Positions 7,167 through 16,535 of a stretch of DNA of 64,000 nt are shown piece by piece. The translations under genes were made by a program, and so were the position numbers. Source of the DNA: Paludibacteraceae bacterium. GTDB lineage: Bacteria; Bacteroidota; Bacteroidia; Bacteroidales; Paludibacteraceae. The DNA is taken from the NCBI GenBank assembly GCA_017450435.1, contig JAFSTO010000071.1, forward strand, positions 1-64,000. Reading direction: 5' to 3'. Within the stretch, counting starts at the first letter, position 1; each line of letters starts with the position of its first letter. Below the pieces are notes generated by a model. The model was not told where the DNA came from and ran no database searches. It saw only the letters and a program-made list of their open reading frames with translations.

Positions 7167-10100
7167 ATGGCAATATACAAATCAGCTATAGAAAAGCCGG
7201 TGACCACCGCCTTAATCTTCGTGGCGGTGATTGTAATAGGTATCTTCAGTTTCCTGAGGCTGCCTATTGACCAGTTTCCTGAAATGGACCCTCCATACAT
7301 CACGGTAATGACCACGTACCCCGGTGCATCGGCATCGGAGATGGAAACCAACGTGACGAAGATAATGGAGAACGCCCTCACCTCTGTGGATCACCTGAAG
7401 CATATTACTTCCCAATCGAAGGACAACATCTCCGTTGTGACGCTTGAGTTGGAATGGGGCTCAAACATGGACGAGGCGGTAAACGACGTCCGTTCATTTG
7501 TAGATATGGCAGCCAATAACCTGCCTGACAACTGCTCCAAGCCGGTTATCTTTAAGTTGTCCACGTCGTCGATGCCTATCTGTCAGTATTCAATCACAGC
7601 CGACGAGACCTACGCCGGTTTGGATAAGATTCTCAATGACGAGGTAGTGCCTCAGCTCAACCACATAGACGGTATAGGTAACATCTCACTCTCAGGTTCA
7701 CCCGACCGCTACGTCTATGTTAATATTGACCAGCAGAAACTTGACGCTTACGGTCTGTCGCTTGAGCAGGTAGGTCAGGTGGTAACCGCCAACAACCTCA
7801 ACCTATCCTCAGGAACGGTGAAGATGCAGCAGGAGCAGTATCAGATGCAGGTGCGCTCCGAGTACCTTGAATCGTCAGAGATAGAGAACCTTATGGTGAG
7901 CATGACACCTCAAGGACAGCAGGTCTTCATTCGCGACATCGCCACAGTCAAAGACACCATCAAAGACCTGTCTCTTGACGAGAAGACCAACGGCCGCGAG
8001 GCAGTGCGTCTTATCATCGCCAAACAGACCGGTGCCAACACTGTACAGGTATGCCGCGACGTGCGCAAGGAGCTCGCGCTCATTCAGCAACAGCTGCCGA
8101 CAGACGTGAAGATTGAAAAGATTTACGACTCGTCGGAAAACATTCAAAACAGTATCAACTCTCTTGAGGAATCGGTGCTGTACGCCCTATTGTTCGTGGT
8201 ACTTGTCGTCTTGTTCTTCTTGGGCAAATGGCGTGCTACCATCATCATCGGTATCACTATCCCTATCGCTCTTATCGTTGCGTTTATCTACCTTGGCGTA
8301 GCCGACTCATCAATCAACATCATCTCCCTCTGCTCCTTGACCATTGCCATCGGAATGGTGGTGGATGATGCTATCGTCGTACTTGAGAACATCACTCGCC
8401 ACGTAGAACGTGGTGAGGACCCGCACGAGGCCTCTATCTACGCCACCAACGAGGTGTGGGTCAGCGTCATTGCCACTACCCTCGTTCTCGTGGCAGTATT
8501 CGTGCCGCTGACGATGCTTTCCGGAATGGCGGGTATCATGTTCCACGAACTGGGTTGGATAGTGACAGTCGTGTGCTGCACGTCCACACTCGTGGCTATA
8601 TCTCTCACCCCTATGCTCTGCTCTAAGCTGCTTAAGGCCAAAAAGGTACACGTTGACGAAAACGGCAACCTTGTGGAGGATGATAAGGACAAGAAGAACT
8701 TTTACGAGCGCACCGTGGTTAGAATGCTGGACAAGATTGACGAAGCATACGCTAAGTCTCTCGGCTGGTGTCTTAGCCACAAAGCCATCACCCTAATCGT
8801 TCTTCTCGGCTTGTTCGTCGCTTCGCTCACACCTGTCTTTATGGGTAAGATCGGTACAGACTTCATGCAGCAGCAGGATAACGGTCGTCTATCCGTGACC
8901 GTCAAGCTGCAACGTGGTACACGTATTGAGGAGACACTGAAGACTGCCCGTAGGCTTGAGGCTCGTTTCGTTGAGTTGGTGCCGGAGATTCAACTTATTA
9001 ACACCTCCGCCGGTTCGAACGACGATGCCACTATTGCAGCATTGTTCTCCTCAACGATGAACAACAAGATTTCAATGACCATTCGTCTGCCCAAGAAATG
9101 GGAACGTGAACGTGACATTTGGACAATAGCCGAGATTCTGCGTCAGGAGATGGCCACATACCCTGAGATTAACGAATATCAGTGTAACGTCTCGTCCGGT
9201 GGTCCCGGCGGCGGTGGCAACACCGTTGACCTTGAGATTTACGGCTACGACTTTGACAAGACGAGTCAACTTGCCGAACAGTGCCGTCAGCTCATCTCCG
9301 CCCTACCCGGTGCACGCGACGTGAACATCTCCCGTGAGGATGACCGTCCGGACATCAAGATTACCGTTGACAAAGAAAAAGCGTCCCGCCTTGGTCTCTC
9401 GTCCGCCACCATCTCCACTTACCTTCGCAACCGCGTTGCCGGCATGGCATGCGGCTACCTCAAAGACGACGGTTCGGAGTATGATATAGTGGTTCGTTTG
9501 GAGGAAGAAGACCGCAACTCTATCTCCGATGTAATGGACCTTTCCATTCCCACAGCAACGGGTAAGACGGTGAAGTTGTCAGAGGTGGCCACTGTCGGCG
9601 AATATTGGGCGCCGCCAACCATCGAGCGTAAGGCACGTCAACGTATAGTCACTATCAAGGCAACGCCTTACAACACCACCTTGGGCGAGTTGGCGCAAGC
9701 GATACAGACCGAAGTGGTGCCCCAGTTAGACCTGCCCGTCGGCTACTCAACGCATATAGGCGGTAACTATGAGACGCAGCAGGACACGTTCTCCGACATG
9801 ATTCTGCTGGCAGCACTGATTATCCTGCTCGTTTATATAGTAATGGCATCGCAGTTCGAGTCGCTAATGAAACCTGCAATCATCATGTTCACCGTACCTT
9901 TCGCCTTGTCGGGCGTTATCATCGCCTTGTGGCTCACCGGTCGCTCACTGGATATGATTGGTGCTCTTGGTCTGGTGTTGCTGGTAGGTATCGTAGTGAA
10001 GAACGGTATTGTGTTAGTGGACTATATCAACCTTATGCGTGAGCGCGGCTACGAACTGAACGAGGCTATACAGTTGTCCGGTCGGAGCCGTATCCGCCCT

Positions 10101-10358
10101 GTGTTGATGACCGCATTTACCACAGTGCTCGGTATGGTGCCGATGGCAGTATCCTCAGGCGAAGGAGCCGAGATGTGGCAGCCGCTCGGTATAGTCGTTA
10201 TCGGTGGTCTTACCGTCTCCACCTTCCTTACATTGTATATAGTGCCGGTACTATACGGCGTGATGTCAAAACGAGGAGAGAGAGACAAGCAGAAGAAACT
10301 GCGCGAGAAGTTTATCTTTATGAACATTCGCCTTAAGGATAAGGATAATCATGAATAA
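7167..10358 (+). CDS. RND-family multidrug efflux transporter
   Basis: Proton-driven inner-membrane pump of the AcrB/MexB superfamily; 1063 residues is the normal length. The first transmembrane helix follows MAIYKSAIEKPVTTALIFVA, periplasmic pore loops include YPGASASEMETNVT, and the fourth transmembrane helix has the proton-relay acidic pair in AIGMVVDDAIVVLENI. The C-terminal half repeats the fold and ends with a charged cytoplasmic tail. The drug-type HAE1 signature (FPEMDPPYITV) argues for organic substrates rather than metals. Substrates cannot be read from sequence. It is followed after 18 nt by a PII-like gene. Confidence 0.94.
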   Translation: MAIYKSAIEKPVTTALIFVAVIVIGIFSFLRLPIDQFPEMDPPYITVMTTYPGASASEMETNVTKIMENALTSVDHLKHITSQSKDNISVVTLELEWGSNMDEAVNDVRSFVDMAANNLPDNCSKPVIFKLSTSSMPICQYSITADETYAGLDKILNDEVVPQLNHIDGIGNISLSGSPDRYVYVNIDQQKLDAYGLSLEQVGQVVTANNLNLSSGTVKMQQEQYQMQVRSEYLESSEIENLMVSMTPQGQQVFIRDIATVKDTIKDLSLDEKTNGREAVRLIIAKQTGANTVQVCRDVRKELALIQQQLPTDVKIEKIYDSSENIQNSINSLEESVLYALLFVVLVVLFFLGKWRATIIIGITIPIALIVAFIYLGVADSSINIISLCSLTIAIGMVVDDAIVVLENITRHVERGEDPHEASIYATNEVWVSVIATTLVLVAVFVPLTMLSGMAGIMFHELGWIVTVVCCTSTLVAISLTPMLCSKLLKAKKVHVDENGNLVEDDKDKKNFYERTVVRMLDKIDEAYAKSLGWCLSHKAITLIVLLGLFVASLTPVFMGKIGTDFMQQQDNGRLSVTVKLQRGTRIEETLKTARRLEARFVELVPEIQLINTSAGSNDDATIAALFSSTMNNKISMTIRLPKKWERERDIWTIAEILRQEMATYPEINEYQCNVSSGGPGGGGNTVDLEIYGYDFDKTSQLAEQCRQLISALPGARDVNISREDDRPDIKITVDKEKASRLGLSSATISTYLRNRVAGMACGYLKDDGSEYDIVVRLEEEDRNSISDVMDLSIPTATGKTVKLSEVATVGEYWAPPTIERKARQRIVTIKATPYNTTLGELAQAIQTEVVPQLDLPVGYSTHIGGNYETQQDTFSDMILLAALIILLVYIVMASQFESLMKPAIIMFTVPFALSGVIIALWLTGRSLDMIGALGLVLLVGIVVKNGIVLVDYINLMRERGYELNEAIQLSGRSRIRPVLMTAFTTVLGMVPMAVSSGEGAEMWQPLGIVVIGGLTVSTFLTLYIVPVLYGVMSKRGERDKQKKLREKFIFMNIRLKDKDNHE

Positions 10359-10376
10359 TCAACAGAAGAATTAAAC

Positions 10377-10670
10377 ATGAAATCAGTATTTATAGTATTC
10401 AATCAAGCCAGTACCGAGCGTGTGGAGTATATGCTCGATATGCTTGGCATCAAAGGTTTCACGTTCTTTGAGCAAGTGCAAGGTCGCGGCACCAATGGTG
10501 GTGAACCTCGTCGCGGCACACATACATGGCCGGAGATGAACAGCGCCGTGATAACCATTGTTGACGACGATAAAGTATCGGAACTGCTTGACTCCGTCAG
10601 GAAGCTTGACATGCGAAATAAAGAAGTAGGAGTACGCGCTTTCACATGGAACGTGGAGCAGACAGTGTGA
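10377..10670 (+). CDS. PII-like small protein linked to the RND pump
   Basis: A 97-residue protein with the beta-alpha-beta pattern of a ferredoxin-like or PII fold: MKSVFIVFNQ, a helix RVEYMLDMLGI, strand FTFFEQVQGRG, a Gly/Arg-rich loop in the T-loop position (about 38-55), then a strand SAVITIVDDDKV and a helix. Related small proteins (such as DUF3240) occur beside RND transporters in other bacteria and are described as PII-like. It lacks the classic GlnB uridylylation motif. The gene is last in the efflux operon and its 3' end overlaps gluQ by 25 nt. A role in sensing or tuning pump activity is inference. Confidence 0.7.
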   Translation: MKSVFIVFNQASTERVEYMLDMLGIKGFTFFEQVQGRGTNGGEPRRGTHTWPEMNSAVITIVDDDKVSELLDSVRKLDMRNKEVGVRAFTWNVEQTV

Positions 10671-11569
10671 TTGGTCGTTTTGCTCCGTCTCCGACGGGCA
10701 GAATGCACCTTGGCAATATCTATACCGCCCTTCTCTCTTGGCTCAGCGCCAAGAGTAAGGGCGGTAGATGGTTGCTCCGCATTGAAGACCTTGACCCGCA
10801 ACGAAGTCGGCACGAGTACGCAATGCAACTGATGGACGATCTGCATTGGCTCGGGCTCGAATGGGACGGCGAACCGCTATGGCAATCGGAGAGAACGGAT
10901 ATTTATTCCAAACATTTCAGCATGTTGCAGCAACAGAAGCTTGTCTATCCGTGTTACTGCAGCAGAGCTGACATCCTCGGTGCGGCAGGCGCCCCGCATG
11001 AGTCGGACGGACGAGTAGTCTATCCCGGCACATGCCGCAGGCTGTTCGAAGAACAAGCGGAAAGTGCCGTAAGAACTGACGAACCGCCGACACGAAGGGA
11101 TAACGGACGACATCCGGCGTGGCGGCTTATTGTACCTAATAAGACGATAGTCTTCACCGACGGGCATTGTGGTGAGCAATCGTACAACCTCGCCCGCCAT
11201 TGCGGAGACTTTGTAGTTAGACGCTCGGACGGAGTTTTCGCCTATCAGTTAGCCGTGGTAGTGGACGATGCCTTGTCTGGAGTAACAGAAGTGGTGCGAG
11301 GAGAAGACCTGCTTCTCTCCACAGCACAGCAGATTTACCTCTACAGGCTGTTTGGCTACAAGATACCTCATTTCTGTCATCTGTCTCTATTACGTAACGC
11401 CGCAGGACAACGATTATCAAAACGAGATAAGGCGCAGGACATGAGTTATCTTCGCACTCATTACACGGCTGAACAGATAGTGGGAATGGTGGCATACAAA
11501 GCAGGACTGACACAAACAGAAGCCCCGATTAATCTGCAAGAACTACTGACGCAAACAAATGTCGGATAA
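10646..11569 (+). CDS. gluQ: Glutamyl-Q tRNA(Asp) synthetase
   Basis: Attaches glutamate to queuosine at position 34 of tRNA-Asp. The 307-residue protein has the class I HIGH-type motif in FAPSPTGRMHLGN near the start, RIEDLDPQRSR, and the KMSKS equivalent RLSKRDKAQ. It lacks the anticodon-binding domain of full GluRS, which defines this paralog. CYC, then Y and C in VVYPGTCRR, fit the zinc site. The start at 10646 overlaps the preceding gene by 25 nt, suggesting translational coupling; no later ATG preserves the catalytic motif. Confidence 0.92.
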   Translation: MERGADSVIGRFAPSPTGRMHLGNIYTALLSWLSAKSKGGRWLLRIEDLDPQRSRHEYAMQLMDDLHWLGLEWDGEPLWQSERTDIYSKHFSMLQQQKLVYPCYCSRADILGAAGAPHESDGRVVYPGTCRRLFEEQAESAVRTDEPPTRRDNGRHPAWRLIVPNKTIVFTDGHCGEQSYNLARHCGDFVVRRSDGVFAYQLAVVVDDALSGVTEVVRGEDLLLSTAQQIYLYRLFGYKIPHFCHLSLLRNAAGQRLSKRDKAQDMSYLRTHYTAEQIVGMVAYKAGLTQTEAPINLQELLTQTNVG

Positions 11570-11620
11570 CAATTGTCAACACCTACTGACAAATATCACA
11601 ACACACTACTTTTCACAACT

Positions 11621-12238
11621 ATGAAGATAGGAATATACTCCGGCTCATTCAACCCGATACATAAGGGGCACACACGTTTGGCAGAATACATTGTCAAACA
11701 GGGTTTAGTTGACGAGGTGTGGCTTGTAGTGTCGCCCAACAACCCGCTCAAACAGCGTTCAGAGTTAGCCGATGAGCAGTTGCGTTATGAAATGGCATGT
11801 CTCGCCACAAAGCATATAAAAAACATACGCGTAAGCGACATTGAGTTTGACATGCCCAAACCCAACTATACAGTTAACACGTTACGCAAGCTGAACGAAA
11901 AATATCCCGAACATGATTTTAGTCTGATAATAGGTTCGGATAACATGTCGCTCTTCCATCGTTGGCGCGACTACGAAACTATCCTCCGCGACTATCCAGT
12001 TCTGGTTTATCCTCGCAAGGGTGACGATATAACAGCTCTCGAAAAACTTTATCCGCAAATGAAGGTTATAAGCGGTGCGCCAATGCTTCCCATAAGCGCA
12101 ACAGAGATACGAGCCGCATTACAACAAGGGTCACACCAATACGACGACTGGTTGGAAGAGGAAGTGAGAAAGTTTTTTTTGCGATTTTGCTTGCACATAT
12201 CGGATAAAAATAGTACTTTTGCAAACGAAACCAAATAG
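11621..12238 (+). CDS. nadD: Nicotinate-nucleotide adenylyltransferase
   Basis: Makes deamido-NAD from nicotinate mononucleotide and ATP. The 205-residue protein has the nucleotidyltransferase motif GSFNPIHKGH at residues 8-17 and the C-terminal ISATEIRAAL helix motif. ATG 11621 is chosen over an upstream in-frame start at 11573 because the family begins MKIGxYxGSFNP. The last codons run through the promoter of the next gene (12190-12221), so the final roughly 15 residues are constrained by DNA signals rather than by protein function. Confidence 0.93.
   Translation: MKIGIYSGSFNPIHKGHTRLAEYIVKQGLVDEVWLVVSPNNPLKQRSELADEQLRYEMACLATKHIKNIRVSDIEFDMPKPNYTVNTLRKLNEKYPEHDFSLIIGSDNMSLFHRWRDYETILRDYPVLVYPRKGDDITALEKLYPQMKVISGAPMLPISATEIRAALQQGSHQYDDWLEEEVRKFFLRFCLHISDKNSTFANETK
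12190..12221 (+). promoter_or_regulatory. Promoter inside the 3' end of nadD
   Basis: CTTG (12190-12193), 20 nt, TACTTTTG (12214-12221). It lies entirely within the nadD coding region and 66 nt before the ATG at 12287. Confidence 0.65.
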
Positions 12239-12286
12239 GAGTTGGTTTCACATCAATTACAAACTTAACATAAAAAAGATATAACT

Positions 12287-12508
12287 ATGATTACAACCAC
12301 TTTCAATCGTCTTCGTCAGGTAAAGGACAGCCTGCCCAGCGGCAGCATGGCACGTATTGGAGAAGAATTAGGAGTCAGCGCCGATGATGTTCGCGCATAT
12401 TTTAGCGGTGGCAACCACATAGAGCAAGGTCCGGATGGCGGTATTGTCACTCTTGATGACACACGAATATTGGAAGTGGCACTTCGCATCGCTTGGGAGA
12501 ACTCCTAA
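12287..12508 (+). CDS. Small DNA-binding-like protein (73 aa)
   Basis: A 73-residue protein in which SMARIGEELGVSADDVRAYF has the spacing of a helix-turn-helix: helix, turn at G28/V29, recognition helix. It is followed by a short tail with an aspartate-rich strand. Short proteins of this kind with an N-terminal NRLRQVKDSLPSGS are widespread in Bacteroidales, but I know of no function. It has its own promoter within nadD. The downstream 275 bp hold hairpins and a terminator but no clear gene. Confidence 0.7.
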   Translation: MITTTFNRLRQVKDSLPSGSMARIGEELGVSADDVRAYFSGGNHIEQGPDGGIVTLDDTRILEVALRIAWENS

Positions 12509-12665
12509 GGTTGCAGAGTTATCAGTTGTCTGCTTTCAGCCGATATGGTGATTGTAACAACTGAGATTAAATGCTACGATGAACAACTTTTTCTACCTGC
12601 GCCTCTGAGGAGGTTAAGATAAATCTGAGCACGGGAAAACACCCCTGACAACAGGGTTGTTTTTT
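12509..12665 (+). ncRNA. Structured 3' region or small RNA candidate
   Basis: After the 73-aa gene lies a non-coding stretch with an 8-bp helix, TCAGTTGT (12522-12529) with ACAACTGA (12557-12564), around a 27-nt loop. A terminator hairpin follows. No promoter of the TAnnTTTG type lies just upstream, so it may simply be a structured 3' untranslated region. It matches no RNA family that I recognise. Confidence 0.25.
12638..12665 (+). terminator. Terminator after the 73-aa gene
   Basis: A stem of about CACCCCTG with CAGGGTTG around ACAA, followed by a run of T (12660-12665). It closes the transcript starting near 12228. Confidence 0.65.
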
Positions 12666-12783
12666 CGCGCTCTGTTTTATATAATCGTCATTGACGGCTG
12701 ATTAAACGCATCGACAAATAAATTTAAGAGCAGTCATCAGAGACGCAGACGACTTATCCACAAAAACAACAAATCCATAACGA

Positions 12784-13818
12784 TTGAGACGTATTGATAG
12801 ACATATTGCATTACTAACGATTGCTGTTGTTGGTCTTGTTGCCTGCAACATAGCGCATCGTGTAGGTAAGTACACTACAACGTCTGATGCAATACCGCCA
12901 TTCACCTACCCTCTTCAGGCGCAGATACTTATGACTGACAGCGACAGACAAGCTCTGTTTCCTGAAAAAAGAAAAGAAATATTTGCAGCAGATAAGCCGT
13001 ACATCATACTTGACTGGCAGGACAGTTTGACAATCGTTTACCACGACAGCATACAATTCTCGGCATATAACTTTATCGGGGATGACACCATCAAGCTATA
13101 CGCCCCACAGCAACAAGAGGCTGATAGTGTTGAAAAAACAATGCGCTCCGTACAATATACTATTCCCGTAAAGAACGGACTCGAAAGACTGACTATTGTA
13201 ACGCCTGACTCAATGGCATACCCGATGTTTTGCAAAAACAACGTAACAGCGTATCCGGCAGGAAAATTCAAGTTACCAAAACATTTTATAAGTAATATTT
13301 TTCAATTATCTACAGAAGTATTATGCAGAGCTCCGTGGTTATATTTCGATGCTGTTTACAATGACCCAAATCACTATAGAAATTCTTATCACGCAGATAG
13401 CAGTTTATTATATTTCAAATTAGATGGAACCTGGGTCGAAACATTGAAAGACACAATAACCGATATTGGAGTGTATCGCCCAATACAAATAAAGACACTA
13501 TATGTCGGATATGACTGCAACATGTTTGATATTTACACAATAGATAGAAGTCTCTGGACACATAGATGGCAACAAGAACACAATATGATATACAAAAGAA
13601 AATCCGGAACATGCGAAGGCTCCGACATTTTCGCAATTGGGAAAGAGTCTTGGCCATACTATATATTCAATTCGTACCACAACCACAACACCATCAAAGA
13701 CACGCTCATAGTTCTCATGGACGAAGATATTCTATTTGACTCACGAGTTGAAGGATGGACACGATTAAACAAGTCCTATTATAAAAAGTTACGCCAAAAC
13801 ACAAACAAAAAAAACTGA
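12784..13818 (+). CDS. Uncharacterised lipoprotein with forced TTG start
   Basis: A 344-residue protein that I do not recognise. An in-frame TAA at 12778-12780 stands directly before TTG 12784, and the first residues form a good lipoprotein signal ending GLVAC (Cys21), so TTG is the likely start. The mature part is rich in Tyr, Asp and Asn with no repeats or transmembrane helices. Base composition is visibly more AT-rich than neighbouring genes, as is the following gene, which starts 4 nt after this stop. The two are probably cotranscribed. A partner or inhibitor role for the adjacent protease is possible but is only an inference from context. Confidence 0.75.
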   Translation: MRRIDRHIALLTIAVVGLVACNIAHRVGKYTTTSDAIPPFTYPLQAQILMTDSDRQALFPEKRKEIFAADKPYIILDWQDSLTIVYHDSIQFSAYNFIGDDTIKLYAPQQQEADSVEKTMRSVQYTIPVKNGLERLTIVTPDSMAYPMFCKNNVTAYPAGKFKLPKHFISNIFQLSTEVLCRAPWLYFDAVYNDPNHYRNSYHADSSLLYFKLDGTWVETLKDTITDIGVYRPIQIKTLYVGYDCNMFDIYTIDRSLWTHRWQQEHNMIYKRKSGTCEGSDIFAIGKESWPYYIFNSYHNHNTIKDTLIVLMDEDILFDSRVEGWTRLNKSYYKKLRQNTNKKN

Positions 13819-13822
13819 TATT

Positions 13823-15616
13823 ATGAAAAGAAATATCTTATTATTTGTAACAACAATCTTTTGTCTTTTATCAAGAGCCGAAATTATAGAGCAACAGGAA
13901 GGGATTAATATGTCAAACTCTCAACGAGAATATATGATGATTCCCACAATAAATCTACAACGATTATCCTTAATATCATTAAGTAACACTATTGCATACA
14001 ACTGCGAAGACTCCATTTTAGAATTAGTTACGCCTCCAGTCGGCAATCAAGGTAGCCAAAACTCATGTACTGCATGGGCATGTGCATATACTGCTGCAAG
14101 CATAGTCACATATAGTCTTGTACAGGATTGGAACATAGCACTGAGAAGTCCGGCTTTTCTCTTTCACATATATCAAAATCACGAAATCAATGCGAACTGT
14201 GATAGCATCATATTTCCTCGAATAGCTTTTTACCTTCATTCTTACGGTGTCTGCTCATATTCTCTAATGCCCTACGATGAAGACGACTGTTCAAGTGCAC
14301 CAAATTCCATACAAACAGCAGATGCTATTGCAAATAAATACCAATATAACAAGTTGAATTCCGAAACGAATGTCAACGAATATAAACAAATACTAAGATT
14401 GGGATATCCTATTGTTGTCTCTACTCAATACGTTAATAGTTTTAACAATATGTGGAACAATAACAACGGCATCTGGACTTCCTTATCAGACACGACACAC
14501 ACAGATATTGAACATGTTACATGTATCATCGGATACGATGACCATCAACAAATGTTCAAAGTAATGAATTCCTGGGGAACAGACGGAGGTGACAACGGTT
14601 TTTATTGGGTATCATATAACTTAGTGGCAGCAGGGTGTTTTACACACGCAATAATCTTTGAACTTGAGACAAACCAACTATACGGCAGAATTGACGGACC
14701 GGACGAGATATGCGACGACACAATAAGCTACACAATACATAATGTTCCGGAAGATGCTAATATCACATGGTCATACGAAAGAAACGCTCCCATAAACATC
14801 GTGCCTTATGACCCCGTAATGATAATCGGTCCGCACTCTGACAGCACTATGCATATCACACGCGATTTTATACCTGTTTTCAAAAATACAACACAGGAAA
14901 GTTCGCCAGCAAGAACACTTACAACATTCTCAGCTCCGACTGACTCCGTGATACTAATAAAAGTCAATCTCAATGTACCATATACAAATTCAGTGACATT
15001 CATTAAAGAAGTAAAACTGCCGGTTAGATATCAACCACATATATCACCAAACTACTCAAGATATTATGTTCGAACACAATATACCTTTGAAGAAGATAAT
15101 ATCAACGACACGTACATCAACTATGTGAAATGGGAAATAACCCCTATGGCTATTAACCCTCCAACTACGATTAACCTCGGAACCGGACGCTCAAAAAACT
15201 ACACTCCATCAATCATCGGACCACACACAATCAAACTTACCAACAATTACGGCTGCGAAGGAAATAATACCTTTACATATAGTTTCTTTGCCCTTCCAAG
15301 ACTAATAGCATCGTACAATAATCCGGTTAGAACAGACATTGTAAATATAACACTTAACGAGGATATACTTGAAACGAGTGTAAACAACACTTTCATAACA
15401 TCCAATGAACAGAACTATTCGGTATTGGATTTTTGCAATAACGATTATCAAGTAGAGCTATGGAGTGAACAATTCGGATGTGTTAGGAAAATGGACATAC
15501 ACAGCACAGACATACAACTCAATGTTGGTGAATTACCTAACGGAATATACCATCTTATCATCAAATATAAAAACGACATATTAAATCAAAGCAAGATGAT
15601 GATAATGAACAAATAA
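13823..15616 (+). CDS. Papain-like (C1) cysteine protease, T9SS-exported
   Basis: A secreted protein of 597 residues. The catalytic domain has the C1 order: oxyanion Gln76 (GNQGSQNSCTAW), nucleophile Cys82, His231 in EHVTCIIGYDD, and Asn249 in MNSWGTDGGDNGFYWVSY. A signal peptide precedes it (MKRNILLFVTTIFCLLSRA). After about residue 290 come Ig/PKD-like beta modules of the kind common in Bacteroidetes secreted proteins (GPDEICDDTISYTI). The C-terminus (LPNGIYHLIIKYKN with MMIMNK) matches a T9SS type-A sorting domain, so the protein should cross the outer membrane and be anchored or released at the surface. There is no long propeptide. The gene is AT-rich and paired with the lipoprotein gene 4 nt upstream. 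Confidence 0.85.
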   Translation: MKRNILLFVTTIFCLLSRAEIIEQQEGINMSNSQREYMMIPTINLQRLSLISLSNTIAYNCEDSILELVTPPVGNQGSQNSCTAWACAYTAASIVTYSLVQDWNIALRSPAFLFHIYQNHEINANCDSIIFPRIAFYLHSYGVCSYSLMPYDEDDCSSAPNSIQTADAIANKYQYNKLNSETNVNEYKQILRLGYPIVVSTQYVNSFNNMWNNNNGIWTSLSDTTHTDIEHVTCIIGYDDHQQMFKVMNSWGTDGGDNGFYWVSYNLVAAGCFTHAIIFELETNQLYGRIDGPDEICDDTISYTIHNVPEDANITWSYERNAPINIVPYDPVMIIGPHSDSTMHITRDFIPVFKNTTQESSPARTLTTFSAPTDSVILIKVNLNVPYTNSVTFIKEVKLPVRYQPHISPNYSRYYVRTQYTFEEDNINDTYINYVKWEITPMAINPPTTINLGTGRSKNYTPSIIGPHTIKLTNNYGCEGNNTFTYSFFALPRLIASYNNPVRTDIVNITLNEDILETSVNNTFITSNEQNYSVLDFCNNDYQVELWSEQFGCVRKMDIHSTDIQLNVGELPNGIYHLIIKYKNDILNQSKMMIMNK

Positions 15617-15671
15617 AAACTCATAACCAACACAACCATACAACTTACAATACAAAAAAACATTTACAACA

Positions 15672-16529
15672 ATGAAGAAACTTTTTCCCTTTCTGATGTT
15701 CGCATTGGTAGCTGTTATGCCTGCCCGTGCGTATGAGTTCCCCGGTTTTGAGTGGGAAGTCGGTGCAGACATCACAAGCGCCTACCTTTGGCGTGGTATC
15801 AAGCTTGGAGGTCTTGCTTTTCAGCCTGACGTCAGCATCGGTTATGGCGGTCTGAAATTAGAGGGTTGGGCAAACATCTCTCCTGTGGACTACACCTTCA
15901 AGGAGTTAGCACCGGAGCTTGACCTTACCCTATCCTACACCATCGCCGGTTTCACAATCGGTGTTAACCACCAGTACTACTTCGATGGCTCACGGTTCAT
16001 CGACTATCGTACACCTGTTCTGGCAGACTATGAGGCAGAAAACTACGGCAAGAACTACGCAGGAAATGAGACAGAGGTTTTCGCACAGTTCGCTTTAGGC
16101 GATGTGGTTGAAAAAGTGCCGTTGACGGTAATGTGGTCAACCTACGTAGGCGGCGATGACTGGATTCCCTTATACGAAGACGCAACTGACCCCGAAAAAC
16201 TGACAGGACTCAAGCGAGCTTACTCGTCATACCTTGAGTTTACCTACGATGCCGAGTTGCCGCTTGGTTTCACCCTCAGTCCGACAATAGGTATGACCCC
16301 GTGGAAAAGTATGTACAACTACTACGAGGGCAACTTCTCTGTCAATAACATCTCTCTGAAACTCAATTGGGAGTTAGAGGTCGGTGACCATTTTGCTTTA
16401 GACGTTTATGCTATCGGTATGCTCAACACAGCGGGTATCAATAAGAACAACATCATTCCCGCCATCTCAAACAGTTATAACAACCAGCGTCTGAACGGAG
16501 CCATCGGCGTCGGACTATGGTTCTTCTAA
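15672..16529 (+). CDS. Outer-membrane beta-barrel protein (TorF-like)
   Basis: A 285-residue protein with a signal peptide (MKKLFPFLMFALVAVMPARA) followed by alternating amphipathic strands. WEVGADITSAYLWRGIKLGG with FQPDVSIGYGG resembles the TIGR02001/TorF group of exported proteins. The terminal aromatic residue (GLWFF) fits an outer-membrane barrel. The apbE gene begins 6 nt after its stop, suggesting cotranscription. Transported substrate unknown. Confidence 0.7.
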   Translation: MKKLFPFLMFALVAVMPARAYEFPGFEWEVGADITSAYLWRGIKLGGLAFQPDVSIGYGGLKLEGWANISPVDYTFKELAPELDLTLSYTIAGFTIGVNHQYYFDGSRFIDYRTPVLADYEAENYGKNYAGNETEVFAQFALGDVVEKVPLTVMWSTYVGGDDWIPLYEDATDPEKLTGLKRAYSSYLEFTYDAELPLGFTLSPTIGMTPWKSMYNYYEGNFSVNNISLKLNWELEVGDHFALDVYAIGMLNTAGINKNNIIPAISNSYNNQRLNGAIGVGLWFF

Positions 16530-16535
16530 AACATA

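Noticed and set aside
12545-12622. 25-codon frame in the structured region after the 73-aa gene
   Set aside because: It ends just before a terminator and could be translated, but a frame of this length is expected by chance and I see no start signal or family.
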